DNA of 64,000 nt from contig NC_134013.1 of NCBI RefSeq assembly GCF_040712315.1, positions 4,685,001 through 4,749,000 on the forward strand, given 5' to 3'. Positions 10,596 to 35,660 of this stretch are shown one piece after another. The stretch is from Castanea sativa (taxonomy: Eukaryota > Streptophyta > Magnoliopsida > Fagales > Fagaceae). The notes under the pieces are model-generated. The model was given only the letters and a program-made list of their open reading frames with translations, had not been told where the DNA came from and searched no databases. Positions within the stretch are counted from its first letter, which is position 1. Each line of letters begins with the position of its first letter. The position numbers were made by a program, and so were the translations under genes.

Positions 10596-11314
10596 AGAAT
10601 TTGAAACATATAAGGGATCTCTTTTAGTGTATAATGTGCTTAATCCTAAATATTTGGCATTTGAAAGTATTATTTAAGCCCAAATAAAGCGAGACATGTC
10701 GAGATGATAATCATTTACAATTGTCAAGCCTCCATCATAAATAGAGGGCTCATTTCCAAGAAAAAGGACACCACACTCAATCCAACGAGCTTCTTTTACT
10801 CAAAAGATCTTATAATTTAGTTCTTTATAAAGGTTTATTGATAAATAAATAAGGTCTAGAGTATTCACTTACCTGTAAAAAGAAGACATGAACTAAAACG
10901 ACATCATCATGTCACAATGTTGGATTCTGTGATATGCTTTTATGGATTTTAGAAGTACTCTGTATTGCAAATAATTATAGAAAATTGATGGGCCATAAGG
11001 ATATTTTTACTCATTTTAGTTTTGCAAATTTCTTGATGGATGTATCTATTTTTTGGATAAAAAATAAATCGGTAAGAGCACCCAATAAAGAAAAAAGAGG
11101 TCATGTTTGTATTCGTAAAAAAAATGATAACTATTTTAAAGTTTTTTAGCATACTCCAATATCTCATTATTTTTCAAGATGTTTTAATATTTTACATTAG
11201 TAAAATGTCATCCAAAAATAGTTTATAGATAGTCATTTTAGTATCTATAAACTTTTTTTGTATAATAATAAAATTTAATGAAAAAAATAGATTTTAAATA
11301 ATCATTTAATTATC
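10596..11314. other. Intergenic, no gene seen
   Basis: AT-rich. The small open frames at 10934-11149 and opposite show no recognisable domain or codon bias. I see nothing to annotate. Confidence 0.45.
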
Positions 11315-11470
11315 ACCGCATACTCTTGATGCGACGGTTACTCCACAAGTATAAGTGTTTGTGAGGTGTGGAGGGCAAGGGTCGGAATTCAAGTTTTCGA
11401 GAGAGAGCTTCACACACATATATATTTTGATTATACTAGAGTAGAATTTCAATCTTATATTAAAAAAAAA
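11315..11470 (+). mobile_element. tRNA-derived SINE, family B (copy 1)
   Basis: The head has CTCCACAAGTATAAGTG, then an internal promoter box-B-like AAGGGTCGGAATTCAAG, a GAGAGAGCTTCACACAC block and an A-rich tail ending at 11470. Three more copies are in the window (42574-42738 minus, 52648-52790 plus, 59150-59280 minus), which supports a dispersed SINE family. Confidence 0.7.
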
Positions 11471-11757
11471 TCAATCAATTTAACAGAAAAAGAAGGCAAG
11501 ATTATTGCTTGAATTTGTTTCTTAATTTGGGTGAAAAGATTGACATATTTATATTATACATCTTTTAACAGAACAAGAAAGCTAAAGATATATCCAATTC
11601 TTTTCTACTAACTATATAAAAGGAGCCAATGGCTCCATCTACACTTTTTGGTTTTCGTTCTTTTTGTTTTTGTTTTTTTTTTCTTTTAAATATTTATATG
11701 TGCCAACACAATATTGCTATTCTAATTCAAAATATTTTTACAATTATTGAGGTGTCA

Positions 11758-11903
11758 TTTTTTTATTCTGAGCGAGTTTCAACCTATAACGTCCACTTTT
11801 GATGATATCTCTTTATTATTAGACTATAACACCAGGTGGGAATTAAACCTCAAATCTCTTATTCAACCATCAGAGACTTTACCAGTTGAGCTAATCGGAA
11901 CCC
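11758..11903 (-). mobile_element. tRNA-derived SINE, family A (copy 1)
   Basis: Read on the minus strand it starts GGGTTCCGATTAGCTCAAC. TTAGCTCAACTGG matches RNA polymerase III box A and GGTTTAATTCC matches box B, with tRNA-like spacing. It continues with AAAGAGATATCATC and an A-rich tail (poly-T 11758-11764 on the plus strand). A second copy lies at 43254-43423. Confidence 0.8.
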
Positions 11904-12126
11904 GCAGGTGTTAATTATTTATTGTTTAAAATAAAATAATAAGATATGAGACTTGGACTAATTACAATTGAAAATAAATGTATTGTGAAAATGTTATAAC
12001 ACTTGGTTATTATCACAATATTTTCACAATTGCTTCTTTTTTTTTTTTTGAGGAAACAATATTTTCACAATTGCTAAGAACTCAGTTTCTTATAGATCAA
12101 AATAAAATAAAATAAAAAGAACAATA

Positions 12127-13085
12127 CTAAGTTCACAACATTTTCACAATAATTTCAAAATAAATCCTAAGTGGCAAGGTATTATTGTTGGATAAAAAAA
12201 ATGAGATTTGTAAGTGCACAATTTGTACCTGAACCCAACCACGTGATGGGCTCAGGCCCAAAAAGCCTTATACAATCAAATTTGTAGAGCTTTGGCTTTG
12301 AACCTAGGTTTTATGGATATTGGACAACAAATATGTGGGGTAGATCACCACTACCTACACAATCAATGGACAAAAAATAATAGAAATTCTCCTCGGACAT
12401 AAGCCGATGATGACTTGTATTGCATTTCCTTCTCCAAACAATAGATTAAAATTGAAGATGATGTATACAATGTTTTCTTCCTTTCTTTTTCATCCTTTTT
12501 CTCACCCTCCCCTTCTAATACCTTTCTCTTCCTTTTATATCTCATTTTTTCTTCCCTCTATCTTCCACGTATAGCACAGATCACCAATTCAGATACTTGT
12601 CGCATCCACCACCCTCTTGAAATCTTCAAATAATAGCTGCAAGGCTGATTACCACTGTTCAAAGGTCATGTCCTCATTAATGCGGCTAGAGAGGTAGGTG
12701 CAGAGTCTTTAATGCGGTGGTAGCAGCTTTTTTCCTGATATTTCTCATTCGTTCTTCCTCTCTATAGTTTTTTAGAATATATCTCCACCCAACAGACTTT
12801 CCAGAATTTCCTTCCAAACATCCTGATACGTCGTACAATCTTCACCTGTCTTGGCCGAGGAGATGCCCCTCCTCAGACAACCCCTATCAACCTTTCTAGC
12901 AGTAGCTTGCTTGTGGGCTTCAAAACTCTGCTCGGACAGGTAAATACCCCCAAATCAGGCTCAAGGCCCAAAAACGTATTCTAACCATTCTGCCCCTACA
13001 AGATCAATAATGGGCCTAGTTTAAAACTAGTAATAATTTGTCATAAAAAATTTGTTGTGAAAATATTATGGAGGTAACATTTTTC
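12127..13085. mobile_element. MITE of the TACGTCCACAA family, split by a solo LTR
   Basis: The left half (about 12127-12208, TTCACAACATTTTCACAA...AAATCCTAAGTGGCAAGG) and the right half (about 13006-13085, AAATTTGTTGTGAAAATATTATGG) are the two arms of the MITE seen at 6390-6519. A solo LTR sits between them (12209-13000), so the LTR inserted into a resident MITE. Confidence 0.65.
12209..13000 (-). mobile_element. Solo LTR, family L (copy 1)
   Basis: This is a 792-bp LTR-like unit with TG..CA ends (TGTAAGTGCACAATTTG ... CCCCTACA) and a near-identical 5-bp target duplication (AGATT 12204-12208, AGATC 13001-13005). Orientation is inferred from a TATA-like box, which reads TATAAAAGG on the minus strand near 12533. 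No internal domain or second LTR is present, so it probably arose by LTR-LTR recombination. Homologous copies are at 14694-15468, 40314-41066 and 61243-62025. Confidence 0.8.
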
Positions 13086-13770
13086 TAAAATAAAATAATA
13101 AAATATCGAGACCTACCACAGTCGAAAATAAAGATATTGTGAAAATATTATGACATTTTGTTGTGCTCTTAGAATTCTTTTTTATTTTAGTCAAATTGGG
13201 TGAGTCAAAATTCATTATTTCATGCACAATCTTCTTGTGTTGGATTTTTTTTTTAATACACAATTTAAAGTGGTGGTTCCAGTTTAAAACCAATAGCAAT
13301 TTGCCACCTAAAATTTGTTTTGAAAATATTGTGGACGTAAAAAAAAAAAAATCAAATTGAGACCTACCACAACTGGAAATAAAAAATATTATGAAAATGT
13401 TGTAATATTTTATTGTGCTTTTAGGCTTCTTTTTAGGTTTAGTAAAATTTGGTGAGCCAAAACTCACTGTTTCATGCATAATTTTCTTCAATTGGTTTTT
13501 TGTTTGTTTTTTAAATGCACAGTTTAAAACCAGTAACAATTTATTACCTAAGATTTGTTGTGAAAATGTTGTGGACATAGCATTACTTCTCAAATAAAAT
13601 AATAAAATATTAGACTATGACTCACCATAGCTAAAAATAAAAGTATTGTCAAAATATCGTGAAATTTTGCTATGTTGCTAAACCTTTTTTTTTTTTTGGA
13701 TTATATTAGTCAATTTTTCAGCCAAAATTCATTGTTATGCACAATTTTCTTGGGTTGCATTTTTTTAAAA
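13010..13770. repeat. Tandem block, about three units of 240-260 bp
   Basis: GTTTAAAAC followed by A/C-A-rich sequence recurs at about 13020, 13281 and 13523. Each is followed by a TTTGTTGTGAAAATATTGTGG-like segment (longest run abbreviated), an ACCACA...GAAAATA segment and TGTTTCATGCA-like sequence. Units are diverged. The first coincides with the right arm of the split MITE, so the array seems to have grown by duplication of a MITE half plus its flank. The open frames here are repeat shadows. Confidence 0.7.
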
Positions 13771-14693
13771 AACATTGATTAATGTAAAAAAAAAAAAAAA
13801 ATTTCACCTTTATGTTTAGGGTACTTTCATTCATTCCCTAAACTAAAGTAGAAAATTTTCCTCCTTTATATTTTGTAAAGGAGCATATACCCCTACTGCT
13901 ACACTTTTAGATAAACCCTAATGAAATTTTATGATTTCTAGAATATTCTATTATACAATGTCTAAAATACATCCCACTAAATTTTAATGTCCCAAAAATT
14001 TTCTTCTTGTATTTTGAATTTTAAGTGGTAGTCATGTCTGGAAAGTGAAAATAGTGATATATGATATTCTATTTGTTACCTAAAAAACACTAATTTATTA
14101 AGTATAAATCTTCTATACTTATAATTTTATCTAATGGAAATTTTGATTGCATGTCTTTTGTTATCTTGTTCTTTTTTTAATTTATTTTCTTGCTTAAAAG
14201 GATTTTTCATATTAAAAACTAAGTAAGTTAAACATCATAGTTATGTTCATACAATAAGATAATAAAGAAAGAAGTATGGATAGCAAAATATTCATTGTAG
14301 ATGATTGCATGTATTTCATTTGATTAAGAGTTTCAGTTGTAGCATATATTAACATTCATTGCGAAATTTTATATATTGTGACAATGTTTTATCAAAACTT
14401 AGTTGTTTATTATTAGAAGATAATGACATTCATTATCATTCTTAGTAGAATTTTTTAGTAAGTAGATATTGCATTTAGTAAGTAGATATTGCATTTAGTA
14501 AATAGGTTCTAAGAAATTGTCATAGTTAATGGATATTTATATATTAAATTGCTATTCTAAATTTAAGTACATGACTTTGTACTTCTTTAAAAAAAGAAAA
14601 AAAAATACTTCTTAATTTTCTCACTAAAACGGTGGCACATGCCTTGCACATGCATCCCAAACTAGTATTAGAAAAAATATCTAAAGAACTAAC
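13771..14693. other. Intergenic, no gene seen
   Basis: AT-rich. A short direct repeat (TTTAGTAAGTAGATATTGCA, two and a half copies) lies near 14454-14504. Nothing else recognised. Confidence 0.45.
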
Positions 14694-15468
14694 TGTGGGG
14701 GGTAAAAACTCTTGAATAAACATTTGGGTTTTGGGCCTGATTGGTTGGTACCAGTTTGTTTTTATTAGGGTTTCTAGACCTACAAATCAGTCTGCACTGT
14801 AAAGGTTCGAGGAGTTGTCCGAGGAGGAATGTCTCCTCGGATAGGCCCAACAATGACCCTAGGACTTGCTAAATGGGTTAGAGGCAGAATTCTGGAAAAA
14901 CTAATGGGTAAGAGGGTGATCCAAGCATCCTTTAGAAGCAAGGATGTGAGAGAAATATCTAAGGAAAAGGCTGCTATCTGCACATTAAAGACCCTGCATC
15001 TACCTCTCTGGCCGCATTAATGGGGAAGTGACCTTTGAACAGTAGAATTCAGCCTTCCTGCTATTGTTTGAAGCCTTCAAGAAGGTGGTGGATGGGACAA
15101 GTATCCAAGGGAAAGATTTGTACGACATGTGGATAAACTAGTGAAGAAGAAGAAGTATATAAGGAAAAGAGAGAGGAAAGAGAGGGGAATTTGCACCTTC
15201 TGTTGAGAAAAATAGGAACTAAGGATTGTAAACTTTGGCATAGAAAGAGAATATTTATACAACTCGTCCTCAGCTTACGTCCGATGAGGTCTCTTTGTCA
15301 TATTCGTTTATCATTTGCACAGATAGTGGCATTCTAACTTAGTAATCAAACTTCCAACATCTCGACCCTAGATTTCAAATCCATACTCTACAAATTTTAT
15401 TGCATAAGGCTCATTGGGCCTGAGCCCAACACTTGTTTTTGGGGTCCGGGTACAATTGTGCGCTTACA
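14694..15468 (+). mobile_element. Solo LTR, family L (copy 2)
   Basis: 775 bp with ends TGTGGGG...CTTACA and a perfect 5-bp target duplication CTAAC (14689-14693 and 15469-15473). GTATATAAGG near 15154 is a good TATA-box candidate on the plus strand and sets the orientation. It contains the same internal words as the other copies (CTCGG, AATGCGG or CATTAATG, GGGCCTGAGCCC). Confidence 0.85.
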
Positions 15469-15473
15469 CTAAC

Positions 15474-16202
15474 TAAATAAACTAACCAAAAGATAACATT
15501 TGGAGGTTTGAGTGATACATAGTGCTTATAGTACCTCTTATGGTGTTTGAGTAGTGGGGTTTGAAACCCATCAACCCCCTTCCTCTTACTTACCTTAAAT
15601 AAAACTAAAAGTTAAATTCCACCAATAATTGCCATAATTGATAACATTGTGATTTTTTATGGAGGTTTCTTTGTACTCCAAATCCTTATTTGTAAATAAA
15701 ACAACTAAAAGAGAATAAGTGATCGATAGTCAGAAATATGTCATATGAGATAACTTTGTGTGAGTAATTATCAATGCTATTGTCATTTTATTTTTATTTT
15801 TATTACCAAGGTTTTAAAAACCAAACCACTAATACAACTAGAAAGACGAGAGTTCAAGGTTTTATGGTGTAATTGAGGATTTGGCTAGAAAGTTGAGCTA
15901 TCCTATAATGATGAAATTATTAAATAATTAATGATCACAATCCAAATGCATAGTATGATGTGTAAAAAAAAAAAAAAAAATCTAACCATATTTAAACTCC
16001 TTAATGTATTTCCTTCAAGTCTCAACTCTTATTTGGGTTTGTGAACTCTTATGTGTGAAATTTTGAATTTGGGAATATAATTTTTAGATTTGGTCTAGGT
16101 GAAGAACAATTCTTTGGGTTTATTAGGGTTTTTGGGTTGAAATTGGGGAAGGAGGGGAGTAGAGAAAAAAAGATTTTTGTGACATATGGTGGTTAGTGGA
16201 AT

Positions 16203-16233
<31 letters not shown>

Positions 16234-16881
16234 GGTTTGGCTACCAAAGGGGGAGGGGGTGGTTGACCGAGAGAAAAGGGGTGGTTGGGGAGGGGTCAAT
16301 AACATTGTTAATGTTTGTTAGATGAAAATAGAAAAGAAAAGTGATCATATGCATCTGGCATGTCTATGCCATGTGTTACTTTATAGTGTTGCCACCTACT
16401 TTTGTTTGTAGGAATTTCCTCTAATTCAATTTATATATATGTGTCCGTTTAGGAATAGCTTATTTAATTTTTTGCTGAAATTTTTTATATTAAAGTGTGT
16501 TAAAGTATACTTGTATTCTCGAAAAAAATTGAAAAAAATTAGAAAAAATATATTAAAAAAAGATTTTTTGAAAAGGTATACATAAAAATTAAAAGTTAAA
16601 AGTTAAATTTTAAAGCTTAAACTTATGGCAAACTCACCCATAAACTTTGTCCACCCAAATGCCTCGGGGATCATTTATCTCACTTGTATGCCTTTTACCT
16701 CTCTCCCCTACTCAACCCATGACTTCACAAACAATAACCACAACATGGCTAACTTCCCAAACTTGAGACACCTGGACCAAGCCTAAGTCATCTTCCGTAC
16801 CATAAGATTAGCCGGATGGATTTTCAAAGTATCTTTAGTAGAATAACACAAAAAATTAGGTAGGTTCATTGTTTGAAAAAA
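15474..16881. other. Intergenic with a (GA)n microsatellite
   Basis: No gene. A GA dinucleotide repeat lies at 16207-16233. The antisense frame there (16123-16305) is low-complexity Ser/Leu repeat and not a gene. Confidence 0.5.
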
Positions 16882-17065
16882 ATTCTTAAGTACTCTTAAA
16901 GTACGGAGATATGATATTTTTTTTCTTCTTACGTTCATGGTGGTCCAAGCTGTAAATTTAATGAGTGGACCCTATAATGAATATATCATATTTATAGTTG
17001 GGACCACCATGAATATGAGAAGAGAAAATATCATTATTTGTGGTTTGAGAGTACTTTAGCATTCT
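16882..17065. mobile_element. Palindromic MITE
   Basis: Long inverted repeats: TAAGTACTCTTAAAGTAC...ATGATATTTT at the left against AAAATATCAT...GAGAGTACTTTA at the right, with CATGGTGGTCC and GGACCACCATG in the inner arms. About 184 bp, non-coding. Confidence 0.65.
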
Positions 17066-17121
17066 AGGGCATGTTTGGTTCATGTAAATACATGTTTTTC
17101 AGTCTTTAAATAATATTACAC

Positions 17122-17822
17122 GCATAGCTACCCGAGAAAGACTAGCTTCTAGAGGGTTGCAAGTGGACACGGTTTGCCCAATGTGCAACCTCCATCTAGA
17201 AACTATTATCCATCTACTAAGGGACTGTCATGTAGCTGCAAATTGTTGGCAGAGCCTTGGAATGGGGGTCTTAAGCTCTAATTTTTTCTCTTTGGACCTT
17301 CATAGCTGGCTGGAAAACAACTGTAAAACGACTTCTGCCTCAAACCACTTCCAGATCTCTTGGAGCGTTATTTTTGTAGTTGGAATATGGTCTCTATGGA
17401 ACCATCGTAACATGGTGGTATTTAAGAATATGCCTGCTAGTCAAACCATCCACAATGATGTTATTCATAGGGCAGTGGAGTACACTCTTGTTGCCCAAAA
17501 TACCATAACTAGACAGCCACGGATTGAAAGGAATATTCGATGGGAGAGGCGAAATAGGGGCTGGTATAAGCTAAACACGGATGGCTCTTCATTAGGTAAC
17601 CCTGGTATAGCAAGTGGAGGCGGCATTCTTCGTAGTGAGTCGGGCAACTGGATTAAAGCCTTTACAAGGAAGATTGGGGTAGCCACTAGCTTTGTAGCGG
17701 AACTATGGGCTCTTAGGGATGGTCTCAACATGTGTTTGAATATGCAAATTAGTGCTCTTGAAATTGATTTGGATGCAAAAGTAGTTGTTGATCTGGAAGG
17801 ATTTTGCAAGTTACAACAGTGA
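17122..17822 (+). pseudogene. LINE 3 zf-RVT and RNase H, N-terminal part
   Basis: The frame reads RIATRERLASRGLQVDTVCPMC (first 18 or so codons precede the first ATG), then LETIIHLLRDC completing the zinc pattern. WSLWNHRNMVVF follows, and then the RNase H start YKLNTDGSSLGNPGIASGGG with its first catalytic Asp, ELWALRDGL with the catalytic Glu, and EIDLDAKVVVDL with the second Asp. The last residues before the stop at 17820-17822 come from the inserted element. It continues at 18399. Confidence 0.8.
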
Positions 17823-18389
17823 GAGGAAAAAATATAATAAGTTAACATCCGGTTGAAAGAATTGTGGAAACTAGCATCTCGAGTTTTTAAAACTCGAGAT
17901 CGATGGTGAAAATCGAGGCTTTCAAACTCGAGTTCTACTGCTGCCGTGGAGCAATTTAGCCACATAGATCTCGAGTCTTTGAAACTCGATTTTTGTCGGA
18001 CTTGAATAAAAACGTACTTGAAGACGCAGCGCCGAAGGAGACGATCTGATTGGAGATCCGGAGCGCTGAAGAAGACGATCTGGTATGGGTGGGCGATCTG
18101 GTTGGAGAAGAACGTTGGTGGACGATCTGATTTTCAGCGACTGAGTGGACGAACAGATGCGACTGGGTGAACGATGAAGAAGGAACAAACGCGAACGATG
18201 AAGAAGGAACAGACACGAGGAAGAAGAAGGAAGGGAAAATAAAATGGTGGAACTTGAAGACTTATAAACTCGAGTTTTATCTTTAAACTCGAGTTTTAAA
18301 GACTCGAGATACTAGTTTTCCAAATTATTTTGAAACATGGTAGCTAACAAAATTATTTAATATTTAAGGTTAATTGGAAAAAAAATTCT
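17796..18389. mobile_element. MULE-like non-autonomous element with TCGAG-rich palindromes
   Basis: Inserted within the LINE 3 RNase H. An 8-of-9 target duplication is seen: GTTGATCTG at 17787-17795 and GCTGATCTG at 18390-18398. The arms are inverted (GGAAACTAGCATCTCGAGT at the left, ACTCGAGATACTAGTTTTCC at the right). Repeated AAACTCGAGTTT-type palindromes occur near both ends (about 17875-17935, 17970-17992, 18268-18310). The GC-richer centre (18020-18210, GACGATCTG repeats) shows no supported protein. Confidence 0.6.
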
Positions 18390-18398
18390 GCTGATCTG

Positions 18399-18674
18399 AT
18401 GTGTAATGCTGAAACCTTGAAGAATGATAATGCTTCTATTTTAGCTGATTGCAGGCTCCTCATCTCCCATTTTCCTCAAGCCAAAGTGTCCTATTGCTAT
18501 CGTGAAGCTAACCGTTGCGCAGATGCGCTAGCTAGATTAGGGCGCTCCCAAGTCCCTGATTTTATGTACCTCAATGCCCCTCCTCATTGTATTTTGAATG
18601 CTTATCTTTCTGATTTGTATGGGCTGTCTCAGATGAGGCTATGCCTCCCTTCTAGTGTTTCTGTTTCTTTCTAG
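18399..18674 (+). pseudogene. LINE 3 RNase H, C-terminal part
   Basis: It continues the interrupted RNase H with NAETLKNDNASILADCRLLI, then SYCYREANRCADALARLG, the usual C-terminal RNase H signature of plant LINEs (final catalytic Asp in CADALA). A stop and poly-A follow. Removing 17796-18398 would bring the two halves together at the VVDL/NAETL point. Confidence 0.8.
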
Positions 18675-18711
18675 TTGAATGATAATTCTAGTTTACCAAA
18701 AAAAAAAAAAA

Positions 18712-19368
18712 TATTAAATGTATTTTTATACACTTTTTCATCTACACGTATTTTAAAAAAATTAAAAATTGTTGTTTAATCACACACACCAGCCCCAAAT
18801 ATAATTAAAATTCATAATTACTTTTGTTTTTTTTTGGTTTGTACATTCTACACGGCTGTGAATCAACCTACGTCTGAGCGTCCAATACTTAACCCCAGGA
18901 CCACGAAAAAGTGATCCAAGTCTCTACAGTGTAGCGGTCCATGTAATCCAAAAGCCAACAAACAAAGAAAATTCCAATGCAGTAATTCCAGTTTGTTTTC
19001 GGACCCTTTATAGAATTCAGCGACCCAGACCCAACCCCACCCACCCAACGCCACTTCAGACTTTCTATTCCAATTTCCAATCACAAACATTTTTTTGTTT
19101 CAAAACTTTCAACTCTCATTTCATCCCCCACCTCCCAAATTACCGCGTACCTCACACCACCCATTCACAAAACCTTGCTACATGGAAGCGTAGATTCCAC
19201 GCCCCCCAAATATTTTTTTTTACTCTTTCAACTTAGACATGACCGCCGACACAACTTGAAAGCTTCAAAACCTCAATCAAAATGCTCTCAAGATTCCAGT
19301 TCATTCCAAGTAAGTAAGACAGAGAATTTAAAATTAAAAAAATAAGAAACAGATAGGCTTGCGAGGCG
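18712..19368. other. Upstream region of the NDR kinase gene
   Basis: Non-coding. It becomes less AT-rich and C-rich toward 19020-19200, as is common ahead of plant genes. Antisense frames here show no domain. Confidence 0.5.
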
Positions 19369-19377
19369 TATATATAT
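19369..19377 (+). promoter_or_regulatory. Candidate TATA box of the NDR kinase gene
   Basis: TATATATAT about 230 bp before the ATG. A transcription start near 19400 would give a leader that includes the (CT)n tract. Position and sequence only; no transcript evidence. Confidence 0.45.
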
Positions 19378-19420
19378 GCCAGTTCATAGCTCTCTTTCCA
19401 ATCCGCTGCTCCGAACACTG

Positions 19421-19440
19421 CTCTCTCTCTCTCTCTCTCT
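19421..19440 (+). repeat. (CT)n microsatellite in the kinase 5' leader
   Basis: Ten CT repeats. Pyrimidine stretches of this kind are frequent in plant 5' leaders. A similar tract precedes the COR27-like gene. Confidence 0.7.
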
Positions 19441-19492
19441 TTGTGTCATTTTCACAAACACGTAACACGCCCTAGATCTCTCCCCGATAATT

Positions 19493-19571
19493 ATGACTTT
19501 TTTATAGAACCTTCCTCATACTTCCTCTCTCCTCTTTGTTCTTTTCTTTCTTGGAAATGCATCATTTCTGA
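19493..19571 (+). promoter_or_regulatory. Two tiny upstream ORFs
   Basis: ATG at 19493 opens MTFL-stop (19493-19507). ATG at 19557 opens MHHF-stop (19557-19571), 27 bases before the main ATG. If the leader is transcribed as inferred, both lie in it and could lower translation of the kinase. Their contexts are not strong. Confidence 0.4.
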
Positions 19572-19598
19572 GTGGGATTCAGAAACCAGATTCAAAAA

Positions 19599-33868
<14,270 letters not shown>

Positions 33869-34440
33869 GTTTAAACATCTTCCTGTTCTGCTTCAATTGG
33901 AATTGGGTATTAATATTTTCTTCAAACACACACAAGAAGCTATTGTGAGAGAATGATTTGGTGAAATTTTCACTCTGTGAAAACATGAATAAGGCCATGA
34001 TCTTGAAGCACAATTCTCTGTTTCTCCCCTCAGTATGTTGTATCATATAAGTGCCACAGTGAAGCCACTAATAATTCAGTTCAAAACGTCCTGCTCACTA
34101 AGCAAAAGGCTAAATTATAGTTTTGATTCTATCTGTATATCCGATGTTAACATAGGATCACCATTCAATTCAATTTTGTCGGTTGGAAGTGGATATATTT
34201 TTGTAATTTATTCAATTTTTTCATATGAATGCTTTGGACATCGGTATCAAGAGCAATCTTATTATGAGCTTCCATTTTTCTATAAATGCTATGGACATCG
34301 GAACTATGAGCTCTCTTATGACGAGCTTGCATTGTTATTTGTTGATTTTGAAACATACACAATTACAATCGTATTATCATTAGCGACTCATGTCATAGGG
34401 ACCCCAGTAAATTCATCTGTGGGTTGATGGTTTCTATTAA
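33869..34440 (+). other. Likely 3' UTR and downstream of the kinase gene
   Basis: Non-coding. Two imperfect repeats of about 54 bp (34229-34330; ATGCTTTGGACATCGG and ATGCTATGGACATCGG, each followed by TATGAGCT) lie here. The small frame 34035-34427 is explained by this repeat and shows no domain. Confidence 0.4.
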
Positions 34441-34514
34441 TCAGTTGCTGAGATTTCATTAAAAAGTAAAATCTAATAGAACAACATTGAGCTATTTGCT
34501 TTTCCCTCACAATC

Positions 34515-35660
34515 AAGGTTGTTAAAATTGGGATCCTATGTAATCCTTACGTAGGATCGTTGAAGGTAGGTGGGATCGTAGATCGTAAGATCGGATCGTG
34601 AATTGTAAAATCTTACATATTTTCAGATTTAAAGCAAAAAATACATTAATAATGACTTTGTATGTTGAATAATTATGTAAACTATATATTCATTCATAAA
34701 AAAAAACTAAGATTTGCGTCATATGATGTAATTTTATGTCATACATTGCTAATTCTATACTAACGAAACAAATATATATAAGTTTTGACCCAATATATTT
34801 AAAAAGTTCAATAAATGTTTAATTAGCAATCAAATACTAAAATATTTATCAAAATAGATGTAAAATATTTTCTAAGTTTTAAGTTCCAAGTTAGAAATTC
34901 AAAATAAGTTAGGAAATAGAAACTAGCTAACTACGACATAAAATCTAAAAGCAAAATGAATATTAAGGTAAAATGAACATTTAATTATTCCCATTCTAAG
35001 GTTCTTATAACAACTGTCCTAAATTTCTAATTATCATCATTCATTTCATTATCTATATAGACATTATATATTTGTATACTAGAGCTGCAAAAGACATCAA
35101 GATACAATTATACACTTAACTATCCAAGTTATATCACTTAGCAACAATTAAAAAGCATGCTAAAAAAAATCAATCAATCAATATACAAATACAAGCATAA
35201 TTGATAAAATTATATATATATATATATTTTAGTAATACTAGAACACAAATTAGTATATTAATCAAACAAATTTAATAACATTATAGCTTAAAAGGCAACA
35301 TCAAATTCTTTATTTAGAAATGATGAAGTATTCTTTCATTTTGATTACAAGTGAATTAGAAATTAAAAAACATTTGCTTAGGTTAACATAATTTTATAAA
35401 AATAAAATAAAAATTCAAATCATCACAACATGAAAAAATAAAAACTTTAAAGTTTCATCAAAACAAAAAAATTATCCCATAAAAGAAAAACCAAAAATTT
35501 ATGTTTTTGGTAGGATCGGTAGGATTTGATACGATCCTACGATTTGATACGATCCTACATGATCCTACATACGATCTTATCATTTTTACGATCCTAGTGT
35601 GATTCTAAACGTTTTGGTGAGGTGGGATCGTAAAATCTTGTGATCCTACGATCCACAACA
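34515..35660. mobile_element. Transposon-like element with subterminal GATCCTAC repeats
   Basis: Both flanks of an AT-rich 1-kb core carry clusters of GATCCTAC, TAGGATCG or GATCGTA words (about 34530-34605 and 35515-35655, in both orientations). The left end reads AAGGTTGTTAAAATTGGGATCC. Clustered subterminal repeats are typical of transposase-binding arrays in hAT and CACTA elements. Exact ends and target duplication are not resolved. Confidence 0.5.

Larger units (their letters stand above)
17118..18711 (+). mobile_element. 5'-truncated LINE (LINE 3) split by another insertion
   Basis: This is the 3' end of a plant LINE. It covers a zf-RVT zinc region, an RNase H domain and a poly-A tail (18699-18711). 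The RNase H coding frame is interrupted at 17796-18398 by a MULE-like insertion. No convincing target duplication was seen for the LINE. Confidence 0.8.

Noticed and set aside
11872..11903. tRNA gene on the minus strand
   Set aside because: Box A and B are present, but the cloverleaf is not completed and the sequence continues into a SINE body with an A-rich tail. A second similar copy exists at 43254.
13066..13593. Open frame of 175 codons on the minus strand
   Set aside because: It is repeated internally because it lies on the tandem repeat block. The protein is a low-complexity Lys/Ile/Phe string with no domain.
18863..19090. Antisense frames upstream of the kinase (WGWVWVAEF type)
   Set aside because: Low-complexity Trp/Gly-rich reading of C-rich promoter DNA; two frames overlap and neither has a domain.
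19572..19598. Kinase start 27 bases upstream (GTG)
   Set aside because: It needs a non-ATG start. The ATG at 19599 fits the usual N-terminus of plant NDR kinases (DGTVRLG...LKPDRV).
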